Source: Hedera helix
Taxonomy: Eukaryota > Streptophyta > Magnoliopsida > Apiales > Araliaceae
Reading direction: 5' to 3'
DNA length: 64,000 nt
Assembly (NCBI GenBank): GCA_947179155.2
Contig: OX359269.1
Coordinates: 54,627,524-54,691,523 of the forward strand
The position numbers and the translations under genes are program-made. The notes below the pieces were generated by a model. It was not told where the DNA came from. It did not search any database and saw only the letters and a list, made by a program, of their open reading frames with translations. The first letter of the stretch is position 1. Each line of letters starts with the position of its first letter. Positions 33,042 through 44,727 of the stretch are shown here, one piece after another.

Positions 33042-36000
33042 CTACCAGTCCTCTTCAGTTTTTGGTGTTTTATATTCTTTTCCCGAAGAATCCTCTACCT
33101 TCATAGGCAGATTGTTAATAGGGGCAGAGGCTGCAGTAAAAGTTGGAGGTGTTCTGGCATTATCTGAAGATTCTGAGCTACCAGTTCTTATGACGCTATT
33201 TCTAGCCAACATTTTGGTTTCATAGTCTAAGAAGAGATTGCCAACAGATTCCTGTTGACATGCACAAAAAGCCCGCGGCCTGAGGCCTGGCCTTGATCTG
33301 GCCCGGCCTGGTCAAAGCCTGGCCTGGTCAAAGGCCTGGTCCGGCCTGGCCCGGCCTGTAGGCTTTAAACAGGCCACGATTTTAGAGCAAAAGCCCGGCC
33401 TGGCCTGGCCTGGGGAAAAGCCTGGCCCGGCCTGGCCTGGCCTGGTCAAAAGCCTGGCCTGGTCTGGCTAAAGTCTACCTCGATTTTTGGTAAAGTGACA
33501 AGAATACTGAACTGGGATACACTAAATACTAAATTGTATTTCTATTTCTCCTATCATATTATATTATAATATGATTATTAGTCTATGAGTGAATATTTAA
33601 TTCAAATTGGGGTGATGGTGATTTGCAGACAACCCTATATTATATAATTATATAGTCATTATCACTGTGGGTCATTTCTAATTTTTATGCAGCAGTACTA
33701 AAAATTATGAAAAATGGTGATTTTGATGGATTTTTCAATATTTGGTCTTCTTGATTTGTAATTTTGTACACGTTCATACAAAAAAATATGCAATCGACGA
33801 TTTCGCGGCTCCCTCATTCTCTCTTTCTTCTCTGTCTCTCTCTCGGTCTAGGCCTGGCCTGGCCTGGCCCGCAGGCCTCAACAGGCCTTATTTTTTTTGG
33901 AGAAGCCCGGCCCGGCCTGGCCTGCAGGCCTAAAAGTCAAGGTCTGGCCTGGCCTGGTCAACGGAAAAAGCCTGCCAGGCCTAGGCCAGGCCGGCCTGGC
34001 CTGGCCTGTTGTGCATGTCTCTGTTGATCATTTGTTTCAGATCTCGCTGACATTGAGACTTGTCTTTCTGCAATGTCCATAAAATATATGTAAGAAAAAC
34101 TGAGAGTAATAAAGAATGGAGCAAAGAAGTGGTAGTCTGGTAGATACATTTAGTACATAGAGCTAATGAAGTTCAATAATCACAATGGAAGATCATTTCC
34201 ATTTCCCAAATATCGACAAAAAATTCCCAGGCCAAATTGCTGCCCAATGCAAAGAAAAAATAAAATCTTCAAGCATAAGCTTTTCAAGTAGACTAGTTCG
34301 GTCCTTCCCAAAATATTGTCTCAAGTAAATCCAGCTCTCAGATGATATATTGTCTCTATAACTAAATTAGAAAACTACTTGACGTTTAGAATGAGGTACT
34401 AAACTCTTACCTCTTATGCTTCCACGAATGATGAACTTGTTAAGATAATCACGAAATTTTACCAACACGAGCCTTTCCTGTTCCGCGTATACATCTGTAT
34501 TGCACCCATGGTTCAGAATTCGATCTGAGGAACCATCAGGAGTGAACAACGCATCTTGCTCCTTGCACATTAATGCAAGTGTTTCAGGGGATACAGGCCA
34601 TCCATTCTGTTTATCAGCAACAATGGAACTGGGATCATCTTCACTGATTGCATCAACATGTTTCCCCCGCAGGTTGTAATTTGGCTTAGCTTTCTGATCC
34701 ACCGGTCCTTCATGGGAGTTCTCCACATCTAGAGTGGCAGGTGAACTAAGTATCTGGTTTTCTCCTACAGTTTGCACATTTCTGGAACAATTTTTTTCTG
34801 CAATAAATGCAGAAATAGATAGATTAGAAGTCTGACATTAGTTTGAAACATACGCTCCACTATTAGAACAAAATATGAATTCTTATTGAGCATTAAAAAG
34901 AACATATTATGCTAGTGGAATTTGCGATGAGAAAGACCTTGTTGAGCATTGTTAAAGAAAGGAATAATTAGTACATTATAAAGAAATTTTCAAGGGTTTT
35001 ATTGCTATTGTAGTTTCAGGTAATTAGATTGGTGGTTGTGTCGAGGTCTAATTAGCAACGAACTTATAATGCACCTATATGTACGATAAGAGCAACAAAC
35101 GAAAATGGATGATAAAAATAATTTCCATGAATTTAGATGATAAAATTGTAATTACTAACCAGGTCCCACCTATATGTACGAACTGATGGTCAATCATAAA
35201 GTATCAAATACCATGAGAACGGTAATATTAATAGAAGCAAAAGACCAGATGGAAATAATAAAAAAATCCTTAACAATGAGCTTTCTGTTCGTCAATGTAT
35301 CCGACTATACCTGCAAGGTCATTACTTGCTTCAGAGACTACTACCAAAATAGCAGAAAGCTCCCGTATGTCCCGTGATTGGATGATGCCTGCTAACAAGG
35401 ATCTTCAGCCACAACCAAGGAGACTATTCAATCCTTGAAAATGAAGCATATGCATAAATAGCAATAGTATGCAAGAGAGAGTATTTCTAGCTTAGGTATA
35501 AACCTGTAGGTGAACTTCGAAGAGCCCAATGCTGCAGGAACAAGAATCTGGCCACCAACGGGGGACAGATGAGGTAGAGAAGGGAACAGAAGTATTGATA
35601 TTATCAATGTTCCAATAATACAGAACACAATGAACATTAACACTTAATCAACCAAGGAAAATTATTTGCAGCAAAATAAAGAAATATATATTAAAGTTTT
35701 AGTGGGCACATGCATTACATAAAATCTTCTTTTATCTAAAATATGAATTACCAGCGGCTCTCGCTGATGCAGATAACTGATAATTGCTATTAGAAAAGTG
35801 CTACCATCCAACGGAACATGAGAAAACAGCAAATATGTTCTCTTGGTCAGAATTTTCAAGAATGTAATACCTGATGAGGTTGTGCAAATCTGCAAATAGA
35901 TGGATCCTCCCTATTTGAACTGAGGAAGTTCTGATTTCTCCTGTTCTTGAATTCTTGAAATGGCCTATAGCCAGAAAGCCCAATTGCACCAGTTAATGCA

Positions 36001-38577
36001 GCATTTACCTGCTTGATTCCGGTCAACTTACTATTCTCATTACAAAGAGCCACTCTCTCCTCGCAACCTTCAAAATTTTTGCAGTCCATGCATTTACAGT
36101 TTTCAGAGCACAGGATGTTAGCTTGGAAGCAATTACAATACTTCTTGAGGCACCCTGACTTCTTGCAGTGGCATCCCTCCATCACTACATCTTTTGCCAC
36201 ATCCTATATTTGTTTCAAAGCAGTTCAAAGTCATACAATACAAACCTAATAGCACATCAGTACATGTATTAATGAATTGAATCTCACTGCTTTTCACATG
36301 AAGACATGAATTTAATGTCACAACTTAGGCACAACTCATGCATGATGTTTCAATAAAGAAGGAACTGTGTGAAGGAAAATTTATTTTAGTAATACGCATA
36401 CAATAATAGAATTATATCAAGCATGTGCGCTTCAGTTTCAGAATAGATTTGGTTTTCAAGTGGATAGCTCTCAGAGTTTTCTGTTGGAATTGGCTCATAC
36501 TTCTGCGGGTTCGACTAATGACCACTACTACGACAGGGTAGTCGGGTGTTATTGGGCTGGAGGATTTATTAGTAGTTCAGTCTTTGGTTTACTAATATAT
36601 TGGGCTTGAACCCATGTTATAGCAACTAGGGTTTTCTAATTACTATGAAAACAGTTGTTTAGTATGTGAATCATTGTAGAACATGTGAGATATCTAATGA
36701 ATACGTCAAACAAGCAGGACTAGCCAAATTGGTGAACTTGGATATATAGTGTGTTCTTCCTTTTCTGTTTTTGTGCGATTGTGTTATTATTCGATCTTAA
36801 ATTCTAACATTTTCTAAAATGTAAACAATCAAAAGTCCTAGCAGGGTTTTGATTTAGATCAAACCTTCTATACATGGTAATTTTAGTTGACACCAAATTT
36901 TACAATCCAAAAGTCAATTTCCTACTCTGCTATAGTATTCTCTCTATAAAAAGAAAATTTAATGAACGCAGATTTCAAGTTAAAAATTAATAAGAAATTC
37001 AACAGAATAAAAACTGAAATTCAGCTTTAATAAGAAATTCAGCAGATTTCAAGTTAATCAATATTAGTTGAGCTTGAGTCCGGCAAGCCAAACTTGAATC
37101 GACTCGGTCGGCTGATTTACAGCCCTACTAACAACATTAATAAGAAATTCAGCAGGATGAAGATACACAACAAACTACAAGTGTAAGGACAGAAAAGACA
37201 TAATTCATCCAGCTAAGAATGTTTTTTTTTTTTAACCCTATAAAATTCCTAGTAGCATACCTCAGTATCCTGAGTTATATGTAGATCACCAATACGCCTG
37301 AATGCATTTGGATTACGCTCTAAGGTCCATTCAACAGCAGCTTGCCTTGCAGTCTCATTCTCAAAATTATTTTGACAATTAGCACAACCACATCCATCAC
37401 AGTATGTCCCAGAAGCAAAACACTCACAGTACCTTACCAATTACTTGAATCAGAAATTCATAAAACATGATCGAACAAAATAAAATATATTGTAGAATCT
37501 TCATGTAAAGCAATTCAGTACAATTCTCAAAACTAGGCATGTATAAACCAAGAGTGTCGTGGATGTCACTCAATAATCACTGCAGAATACCTTCTTCATT
37601 AAATCAATTGATTTTAGTCAAAAATAAGTAGTTAGAAAGTATAGTGTCAGAGATTTTTTGGCCATGAACCTATGTTTTCCTCAGAGCTACAAAAATATGC
37701 AATCTGGATATATCTTGCCTTAAATAAACATGGAGTCCTCATTTAGCTCATCAAGTCAATGCTATAAAGAGAGAAAAGTGGGCTGTATTTTGATTGGTCT
37801 GTCTAATAAACTGAAGTGGTTTCCTTCTGTTTGCCTCAGTTCGAAGATCAAGAATGATGATGCCGTTGCCAGCTATATGATAAACTAATTTAGTTATGGA
37901 AAGCAAACTCCTTTCTAAATTTCAAGTCTAATTGGTGTACATAGAAAGGGAAGTGCACTTACAACTTAAGGCATTTGGAATGCTTACACTTGCAACCTTT
38001 CCGTTCCTTTAGGATGGCATGTTTGAATTCGGCCAATTGTATGCTTGGGGATACTCTCTTTCTGTTTAGAGATGTAAAAGTATATTGTCACCATATACAA
38101 AGAGCAATTTTATATTTCTAAAGCTGAAGATCTAAAATTGTGTATGTGATATAGAGGAATTCATGTTCAAGTTGCAGTAAGTGTGAAACATTCATCTTCG
38201 AACTAGCCTAAACGTAGTGTTAAGATAATCATCAAGAAATAACTTTGAAAGATCATCAAATTTCTTATACACCAAACACGTATAGTAGTAGATATAACAA
38301 CCAGACAATCTAACTAAAAGGTAACGACAAGGAATTTTGTATGGGTGCTGGATTAGCAAACCTACATTGCAGACGATGATGGACGAGGCGGCGGATATAA
38401 CCGTGATTGTGAGGAATTTGGCTTTTGGCGTGACATTGATCGCTCTGGCAATGCCGTGCCTTTGAACTCTGAGAAAGCTAGGTGCCTTGCAATCTTTTTT
38501 GGCGGGAAATAGGATTCCTCTGCAGCTTTCTCCATCGTATCAACTAAAACAGAGCGATTTTGTCGGGAAATCTCCAT
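33042..38577 (-). CDS. TCX5/6-like CXC-domain (CPP/tesmin) DNA-binding protein, last exon split by a transposon
   Basis: Exons on the minus strand are 38577-38366, 38061-37963, 37432-37261, 36203-35871, 35547-35504, 35402-35311, 34797-34411, then a last coding exon in two parts, 34067-34021 and 33257-33042. All phases agree. The second part's first six bases are the downstream target-site copy of CAACAG. Excluding the insert, 531 residues would be encoded. Two cysteine-rich CXC repeats (about 94-130 and 172-206: [29 protein letters not shown]) flank RNPNAF, the CRC domain of TSO1/LIN54-type proteins. Conserved FTYRSLLA and AEQER segments follow. TCX5/6 are DREAM-complex repressors acting through CHR-like TTYGAA sites. 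With the 0.76-kb insert retained, the frame ends at 33958: 462 normal residues, 20 insert-coded ones, and the last 69 lost. The CRC domain is unaffected. The ATG is the first in frame. The acceptor of exon 3 (GGTAAG|G) is pyrimidine-poor and worth checking. Confidence 0.82.
33258..34020. mobile_element. Non-autonomous hAT-like transposon with (GGCCTG) subterminal arrays
   Basis: The ends are inverted (CATGCACAA near 33259 and TTGTGCATG near 34010) and flanked by a duplicated TCAACAG (minus-strand sense), i.e. a 7-8 bp target duplication. Both subterminal zones (33271-33475 and 33847-34013) are arrays of GGCCTG/GGCCCG units, pointing inward from each end, as in hAT elements with subterminal transposase sites. 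The centre (33480-33840) is AT-rich and non-coding. It lies in the terminal exon of the TCX gene. Proline/glycine-rich ORFs here are by-products of the array. Confidence 0.75.
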
Positions 38578-39723
38578 TTCCACGTCGTTTAATTTCGTCA
38601 ACACTTTCCACGGAGAAAAACAAGATCTGTTCGATAAGTACCGAATTTTAAAATCTAACTGAGAAATGTCAATATCAGATGTAACATGCAGTCCTCGAAT
38701 TCGATTATTGTATTTAATCAAGTACGTACAGGTGAACTACGTTGAAAGTTAAAATGGTTTTGAGTTACCAGAGGATTGTAGTGTCAGATTCCAACTAGTG
38801 TTTCGCCGGATAACTTGCCGATGATTGGGAACCAAAGAGCGTCAATTGTACGGTTTGAGCGTGGAATTGAATACTGAGGGTTTTTTTGTTGGGAAGGATT
38901 TTTGGCACGAAAATTTGAATAAATATGGAAGGGATAAGGGGGCTGTCAAACTTCGTTTTAGATAGATTGTATAAAAGGATACAGTATTTGGTAACAATGC
39001 AGTAAAATATCTATAACGTAATTAATAAAAAGATAAAATAGAATAAATATGATTAATAAAAATTATTAATAATGTTTGAATAATAATTATATCGGGAAAT
39101 TTGTAAAAAATTAAAAATATAATTTACATATTATTAAATATAAATTTATTTTGATAATATATTTTAAATATTGATAGAATATTAACAACTTTAATAAATA
39201 AGTAAGTGTATTTATAATTAAACTTAATTATGATAAAATACGTATTTTCTTTCTTAATATAAAAAAGAGTTATTACGGTATATATGTGAAATTAATGATT
39301 ATACTGTAATTTTTTAATTTTACTTTGATAAAAAATAAAATAAATAATTTTCTCAATAAATTAGATATGTCTGAATTTTTTAAACTTAATTATTTTTTAT
39401 TAATTTAATTTGTCAGTGACAAAAAAAATTCTGACTTAACTTAATTTTTTAAATTTTTATTTATTGGAGGTGACCGTTGTACTCATATTTTAAATTTATA
39501 TATTTTTTATATATCTATATTATTAAAGGATATATATAATAGTACAAAACGATTTTTCAAGTTTACAAAAAATGATCATTCAACTTTAAAATTAAATAGA
39601 AGAATAGGTTATATGTTTCATATCACAAATAGATTTTGTTTTTCTAAAAAAATGATTCACTCAATTAGGGTCGATATAAGAAAAAATTGCAAGGCTTATT
39701 ATATGTATACACGATATTATAAC
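38578..39723. other. TCX promoter side and AT-rich spacer
   Basis: The first ~350 bp are the likely 5' leader and promoter of the TCX gene. The remainder, up to the retrotransposon, is AT-rich and without recognisable genes. Confidence 0.4.
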
Positions 39724-42700
39724 TGTAATGTCCTAGAATTTCCACATCTTTATTAATTAAATTATTAATTTAATTTCCAACGAGTTATTTTTCGAGATTA
39801 TTTAAATCTTTTTTATGTGATTAATTAATTATGTGATTAAATAATTATGTAATTAATTACTAAAATTAATTAAAGGGGGTCACTAATATGTTATTAAATT
39901 AGTGAACAAACCCTAAAGTTTTAATATCAAATTAATTGATAAGTTTCCTATTAATTAAATATTCAATTAAATTGAATATAATGAGTGAATTAAATATAAT
40001 AAATTAATTACTATGATTATTAATTAATGTAAATAATGTGAAATATTAATAATAATATTTATTAGTCCATTTAGTAATTTAATACTAATGGGTTAGAATA
40101 TTTAATTATTTATTCAATTTAATTATTTATTTAATCATGGATTGAATAATTAATGTTTAAATTATTAAATTAGCCCAACATGGGTCAATTAGTAGCCCAA
40201 ATGTAGAATAATAAAATTTGACAATTTAGTAGCCCAAACAATTTAATAGAAGCCCAATTGGTATTTTAAATTAAAGCCCAATGATTGGCCCACTTGAAAA
40301 ATACTTAATTAAGCTATTATTTATTTAAAAGGTAAATGTGACAATGAAATTGGGACTAAGGAAAAGAGGATCAGCCGACCAAGCATGCTTGAAGGAGAGA
40401 GAAAATGAATTTTTGTTTTATTTTCTTTTATTTTTCATTTAATTAAAGGTTGCTTGTTTTGATTTTTGGGAAAGTCTTTTCCCACAAAATCCTCACCAAC
40501 TTAGTATGGGCTAGCTTCCTTGTGTAAGTTTCATTGTTATCTCATGATGGCAATTTTCATAGATATAGATTTTATATCTCTCCAAATTGTAAGTATACTT
40601 ACAATTTAGGAGTTTGTATTGGTCATTTCTTTTTCTTCCATTTTGCAAGCTAGAGAGCATTTGAGAGTGAGAAAATAGTGAGAGCAAAAATACTAAGAGA
40701 AGAGGAGGAGTCTTGGTTCATGTCATCTTCCTTAATCACCTATTTTGGAAGAAAAAGGAAGATAGCCATTAAATCAAGGTAATGGTTATTTTAAATAAAG
40801 TTTTGTTTTTAAATTAAATAAATCATCATGTTAGTATAAATATGTTAATATGGTTATTAATGTGTAGTTGTAATATTTATGCCATGCTTGAGTTTATTAT
40901 GTTTGATTTGTATTTTGGTATATTTATATGCTAAAATATGTATTTAATAGTGTATAATCAAGTCTTGAAATATATGACCAAAAATATTTTTGTAAAACTT
41001 AGATTTGATGTTCTAATATTATAGAACATTAAATCATGAGAAAAACAAAGTTTGAATCACTCAAAATGGAGTTATACACAAAAAGTTATGATTTGTGGTA
41101 GTTTATGTGATGTAAAAATTTTTATAAAAAAATAATGATATTAAATCATGAAAAATTAATTTTTCATGTTATAAATTAATATAAGGTGATTGGTAATTTT
41201 TTTGGATTTTTATTCAAGAGTTAAAGATTTATTGAAGGTATAATTTTAATTAAAGTGTGTATAGCCGGAACTGTTCACATTCTGCTTGGAAGAAAATTTT
41301 TAACACTGGCCGCGCAATGCGCGAGGTACTGTTCACCGAGGACGCGGTGCCAAACGACGTCGTTTGGCGTCCGTAGAAAAATTCACTCCGCGCGTACGCG
41401 CGGAAGCCGTTTCCGGCTTTTCCAAAACGGCGTCGTTTTGACATGTAAAACTGAAACGCGCGCCATGCGCGGTAATAAATTTTCGGCGAAATTACGATTC
41501 TGCCCCTCCGTGTTTTTCTTGGCAGAATTACCATTCTGCCCTCGGTCCGGTTTTTCAACTTATTTACGAAAATGCCATTCGGGTTAATTTTAATTAATTT
41601 AAATATTTAAAAATTAATTTAAAATTATAACAAAAATAATAATAATACAAAAATAATATTGGGGAGGATATTTTTCATAAAGTTTAATATTTAAATATTT
41701 TAAATATTAATCTAGTTAGCTAAACCATGGTTAGGTTAAATAAATTTATTATTTATTTATTATTTTAAATGTTAATAATAAATAAAGATGATAAATTAGC
41801 AATTATTATTTAATGCCTATTAAATCATATTTAAAGAGAGATAAAATTTATAAATTAATTATTTATTATTTAAATATTATTAAATAATAAATAAAGATAA
41901 TTAAGTAATTAATTATTATTTAATTAACATTAAATAACGATTAATGGAAATTAAGTTATTAGAGTAATAATTTATTATTTAATTTAAATAATAAATAAGA
42001 ATGATTTGATTATTATTTAACCTTAAATATTAATTAAAATTAATTAAATAATTAATTATTATTTAATTGACATTAAATAATAATTAAAGAGGATTAAGAT
42101 TAGTAAACTATTATTTAATTTCCTTAATTAAATAATAAGTAAGTTTAATTACTTGGTTAATTATTGGTTGATTAACATTAAATTAAAGAAGGTTAAAACT
42201 AAGTTATAATTATTTATTATTTAATTATAATTAAATAATAAGTAAGTACAATTAGTTATTATTTATTTTAAATAATAACTAGAGTTAATTAATTAATTTC
42301 TATTTAATCAATATTAAATAGTAATTAAATAGAGATTAAGTTAATAAAATAAATTGAATTTAATTATGATTTAATTAAACAATTGTAATAAGTTGTTTAA
42401 GGGTTTAATAAGTGTCCAACACTTAAGAAAAATATTTTCTAACTTATTAAATTATTAACCTAAAATGATTAAGTGTCTATAAGGTTAATAATATTGTTTT
42501 GACTAATGTAATTTATGTGTTAGTACTTATGTGGTAAATAAGTTCATTATTAAGCGTATAGTTATGCAAATACGCCGTACTAATTATTAGACCGACTTTA
42601 TTAATGTTAGGTCTTTCAAAGCAAGTTAGTTAAAGCTAGACAATTATTGTAGCTGAGCAAACAGGCAAGTTCTCTAACCCTACTCAATTATTATCGTTGA

Positions 42701-43625
42701 ACAAGTTTCCATACTTGTATTTATTGTTAAAGCTTGAAGTGGTTTAATTATTTAAAATTATTCCACATCCATATTGTTTATAAAATCGCACTTAGTGCAT
42801 TTGAAGCTTGTTAGTTCTTGATTCATGAACTGTATTAAAAATGTCTGAAGCTAATAGTTCAGCTAGACATTGCGTTTCTAAATTCAATAACTTGAATACT
42901 TTTAAAAGCTTATCCAAACCATTGTTGGGTGCGGATTTTCTTATATTAAGTCTGAGAATTGAACAACCCTAAATTAGGGGATTTTGTGTCGGGAAACCGA
43001 CTTTGGGCGCCAGTGACTAAATGAAATGCATATACAGCGGGTTGAATAGGCTGATCCCCTTGAAAACCAAACAACTCAAAGGGTCAGAGGAAACTCTATT
43101 ATACCCTAGTTAGTTCAGGGTCCTTAGAGACCACTCAGCATTTTAAGATTCAAATATTCTGTTTATTAAAATTTGAATCCTGTTTCATTCACAATTGTTA
43201 TATCTATTGTTGAACCATTGATGATCTTTCCCATTCATTCATGATATATTAAATCTATATGATTGTTATAAACTTGCTGAGCAAACTAGTTGCTCATTCT
43301 TGCTATATCATGAACCATTTTTCAGATAATCCTGATTGCTCCAGGAAGGATAAGGGAAAAGGAAAGGCCAAAGCTTAAGTAGCTTATGCATGCTAGTTAT
43401 ATCTTTATTTATGTATTTACGGTTGTTAAACCTTTTGTAATTTCTTATGATAGGAACTGTTTTTATGTTAAGGTTGATAGACCCTGGTATTGTAACCTTT
43501 TGAAGGGAACCAATATGTATTATTCCGCGATATTTAAATGCAATGTATGTATTTAATTGTTAGTAATGTGTTGAATAGTGAGAACCAAACCCGAGGTTAT
43601 GGAACCCGGATTTGGGGTCGTCACA
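39724..43625 (+). repeat. 5' LTR
   Basis: Begins TGTAATGTCCTAG and ends GGGGTCGTCACA. U3 contains a 24-bp perfect palindrome at 40584-40607. A G/A-rich leader-like segment near 40640-40778 ends in a donor-like CAAG|GTAATGG. A CG-rich palindromic island lies at 41271-41590, followed by long TTAATTA-type low-complexity DNA and a conserved end region from about 42900. No unambiguous TATA box was found. Confidence 0.96.
41271..41590 (+). other. CG-rich palindromic island in LTR
   Basis: In an otherwise about 75-80% AT LTR, this segment is CG-dense and contains perfect palindromes: GCCAAACGACGTCGTTTGGC (41349-41368) and CCGCGCGTACGCGCGG (41388-41403). It also holds near-palindromes CGCGCAATGCGCG, AAAACGGCGTCGTTTT and GCGCGCCATGCGCGG. 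Two overlapping open frames of 110 (+) and 102 (-) codons result from the base composition and are not supported as genes. The same island is at 51207-51526 in the 3' LTR. Confidence 0.8.
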
Positions 43626-43628
43626 GGT

Positions 43629-43641
43629 TGGTATCAGAGCC
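43629..43641 (+). other. Primer binding site (initiator tRNA-Met)
   Basis: TGGTATCAGAGCC, complementary to the 3' end of initiator tRNA-Met, three bases after the 5' LTR. This is the standard minus-strand primer site of plant Gypsy and Copia elements. Confidence 0.95.
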
Positions 43642-43869
43642 GTAGGTTAGAAACGTTAGGATTTGCGAAACCTAAGTTATAACCTTAGTATTAAACTCAT
43701 ATCGAGTGCGTTAGGGGATGAATCGGGGAGATTCATGATGTTGTGTATTTTTGGAGATGGATTGAGAAAATCCATCGAGCCGAGATGTACATGATAAAAT
43801 ATCATTTCATTTCATCAATGAATATATTTTATTGCTGTACTAACGTGTGTTATTGTTTTATGTTATAGG

Positions 43870-44727
43870 ATGGCAGAGATCGGACAGTCGAGTCGCACTG
43901 CTGAGGAGGACTATATTGATATCCATATGGATACTGCACAGCCGCTGGTGGCTGCACCCGTAGAGGAGCCAGAGTCAGATCCTGAGGAGGGGGATCGTGT
44001 GGAGCCCGTCTGGGGCGGAGTCATGAGGCCTTACAGTGAGGATGAGGCAGAGTCAGAGGAGTCTGAGGAGGAGGAGTCAGCTGATGGCATGGGCACTACT
44101 GCCGCTGACATCATAGAGGGACTGACAGATAGGAACGAGGGGCTGGAGGCAAGGGTCCAGCATCTAGAGGAGCAGAATCTGACCCATCAGCACATGGAGG
44201 ATCAGTATAGGGATGCGGCTTATCAGTTCTCTGGCGAGAACACAGAGCTGAAGGAGAGGATTGTAGGACTTGAGGATCAGGTACAGGAGTACGAGGATTC
44301 AGTAGAGCACTTTGCGGTGCTAACTCATCAGCTGGTAGAGCAGGATGTAGAGCTGCAAGCCAAATTGGCAGTGGTTGAGACTAGGTTGGCTGAGGCTGAG
44401 CTGAAGGTTCAGCAAGTACAGGCAGAGAAGGCCGCCATCCGTGCACACTGGCAGGAGGCGGTAGAGGACCGAATGGAGATGGAGAGACAGCGGGATGCCG
44501 CTTATGGTCAGATGATTGAGCTAGAGGAGGAGGTCCGCGAGAAGCGGGTGAGGACGGATAGACTTAGTTACGTCTACCGATCTTCATATGGTAGGCTTCA
44601 GAGCAGGGTGCACTACTACCCAGCTGAGGAGGGCCAGTCTATGCACACCATCAGCAGGAGTGTGGTGATGGCCATCGGGGATGAGGAGTATGACGACGCG
44701 ATCCGTAGGGGGATGCACATTCAGTAG
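43870..44727 (+). CDS. Accessory ORF of chromovirus: acidic, coiled-coil protein of unknown function
   Basis: 285 residues, complete and open. Residues 1-75 are strongly acidic (E/D-rich, e.g. EDEAESEESEEEESADGMG). Residues about 80-235 are a long heptad-rich coiled coil (LEARVQHLEEQNLTHQHMED, LQAKLAVVETRLAEAELKVQ). The C-terminus is mixed charge (YVYRSSYGRLQSRVHYYP) and ends RRGMHIQ. No zinc knuckle, protease or other pol motif is present. It lies between the primer site and gag in the same direction, 351 nt before the gag start. The sequence TTATAG|G directly before the ATG resembles a splice acceptor. Standard Tekay elements have only gag-pol, so this is an additional ORF. A role as an RNA- or particle-associated factor is conceivable but not shown. 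It is not obviously a captured host gene. Confidence 0.8.
   Translation: MAEIGQSSRTAEEDYIDIHMDTAQPLVAAPVEEPESDPEEGDRVEPVWGGVMRPYSEDEAESEESEEEESADGMGTTAADIIEGLTDRNEGLEARVQHLEEQNLTHQHMEDQYRDAAYQFSGENTELKERIVGLEDQVQEYEDSVEHFAVLTHQLVEQDVELQAKLAVVETRLAEAELKVQQVQAEKAAIRAHWQEAVEDRMEMERQRDAAYGQMIELEEEVREKRVRTDRLSYVYRSSYGRLQSRVHYYPAEEGQSMHTISRSVVMAIGDEEYDDAIRRGMHIQ

Noticed and set aside
33001..33225. 74-codon plus-strand ORF
   Set aside because: Antisense shadow of the last TCX exon, which has splice, frame and context support.
33764..34027. Pro/Gly/Trp-rich ORFs
   Set aside because: Direct translation of GGCCTG repeat arrays inside the transposon, open in several frames.
41250..41587. Overlapping 110- and 102-codon ORFs in each LTR as possible LTR-encoded proteins
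   Set aside because: They arise on both strands of the CG-rich palindromic island. Arg/Cys-rich composition follows from base content, and no domain is present.
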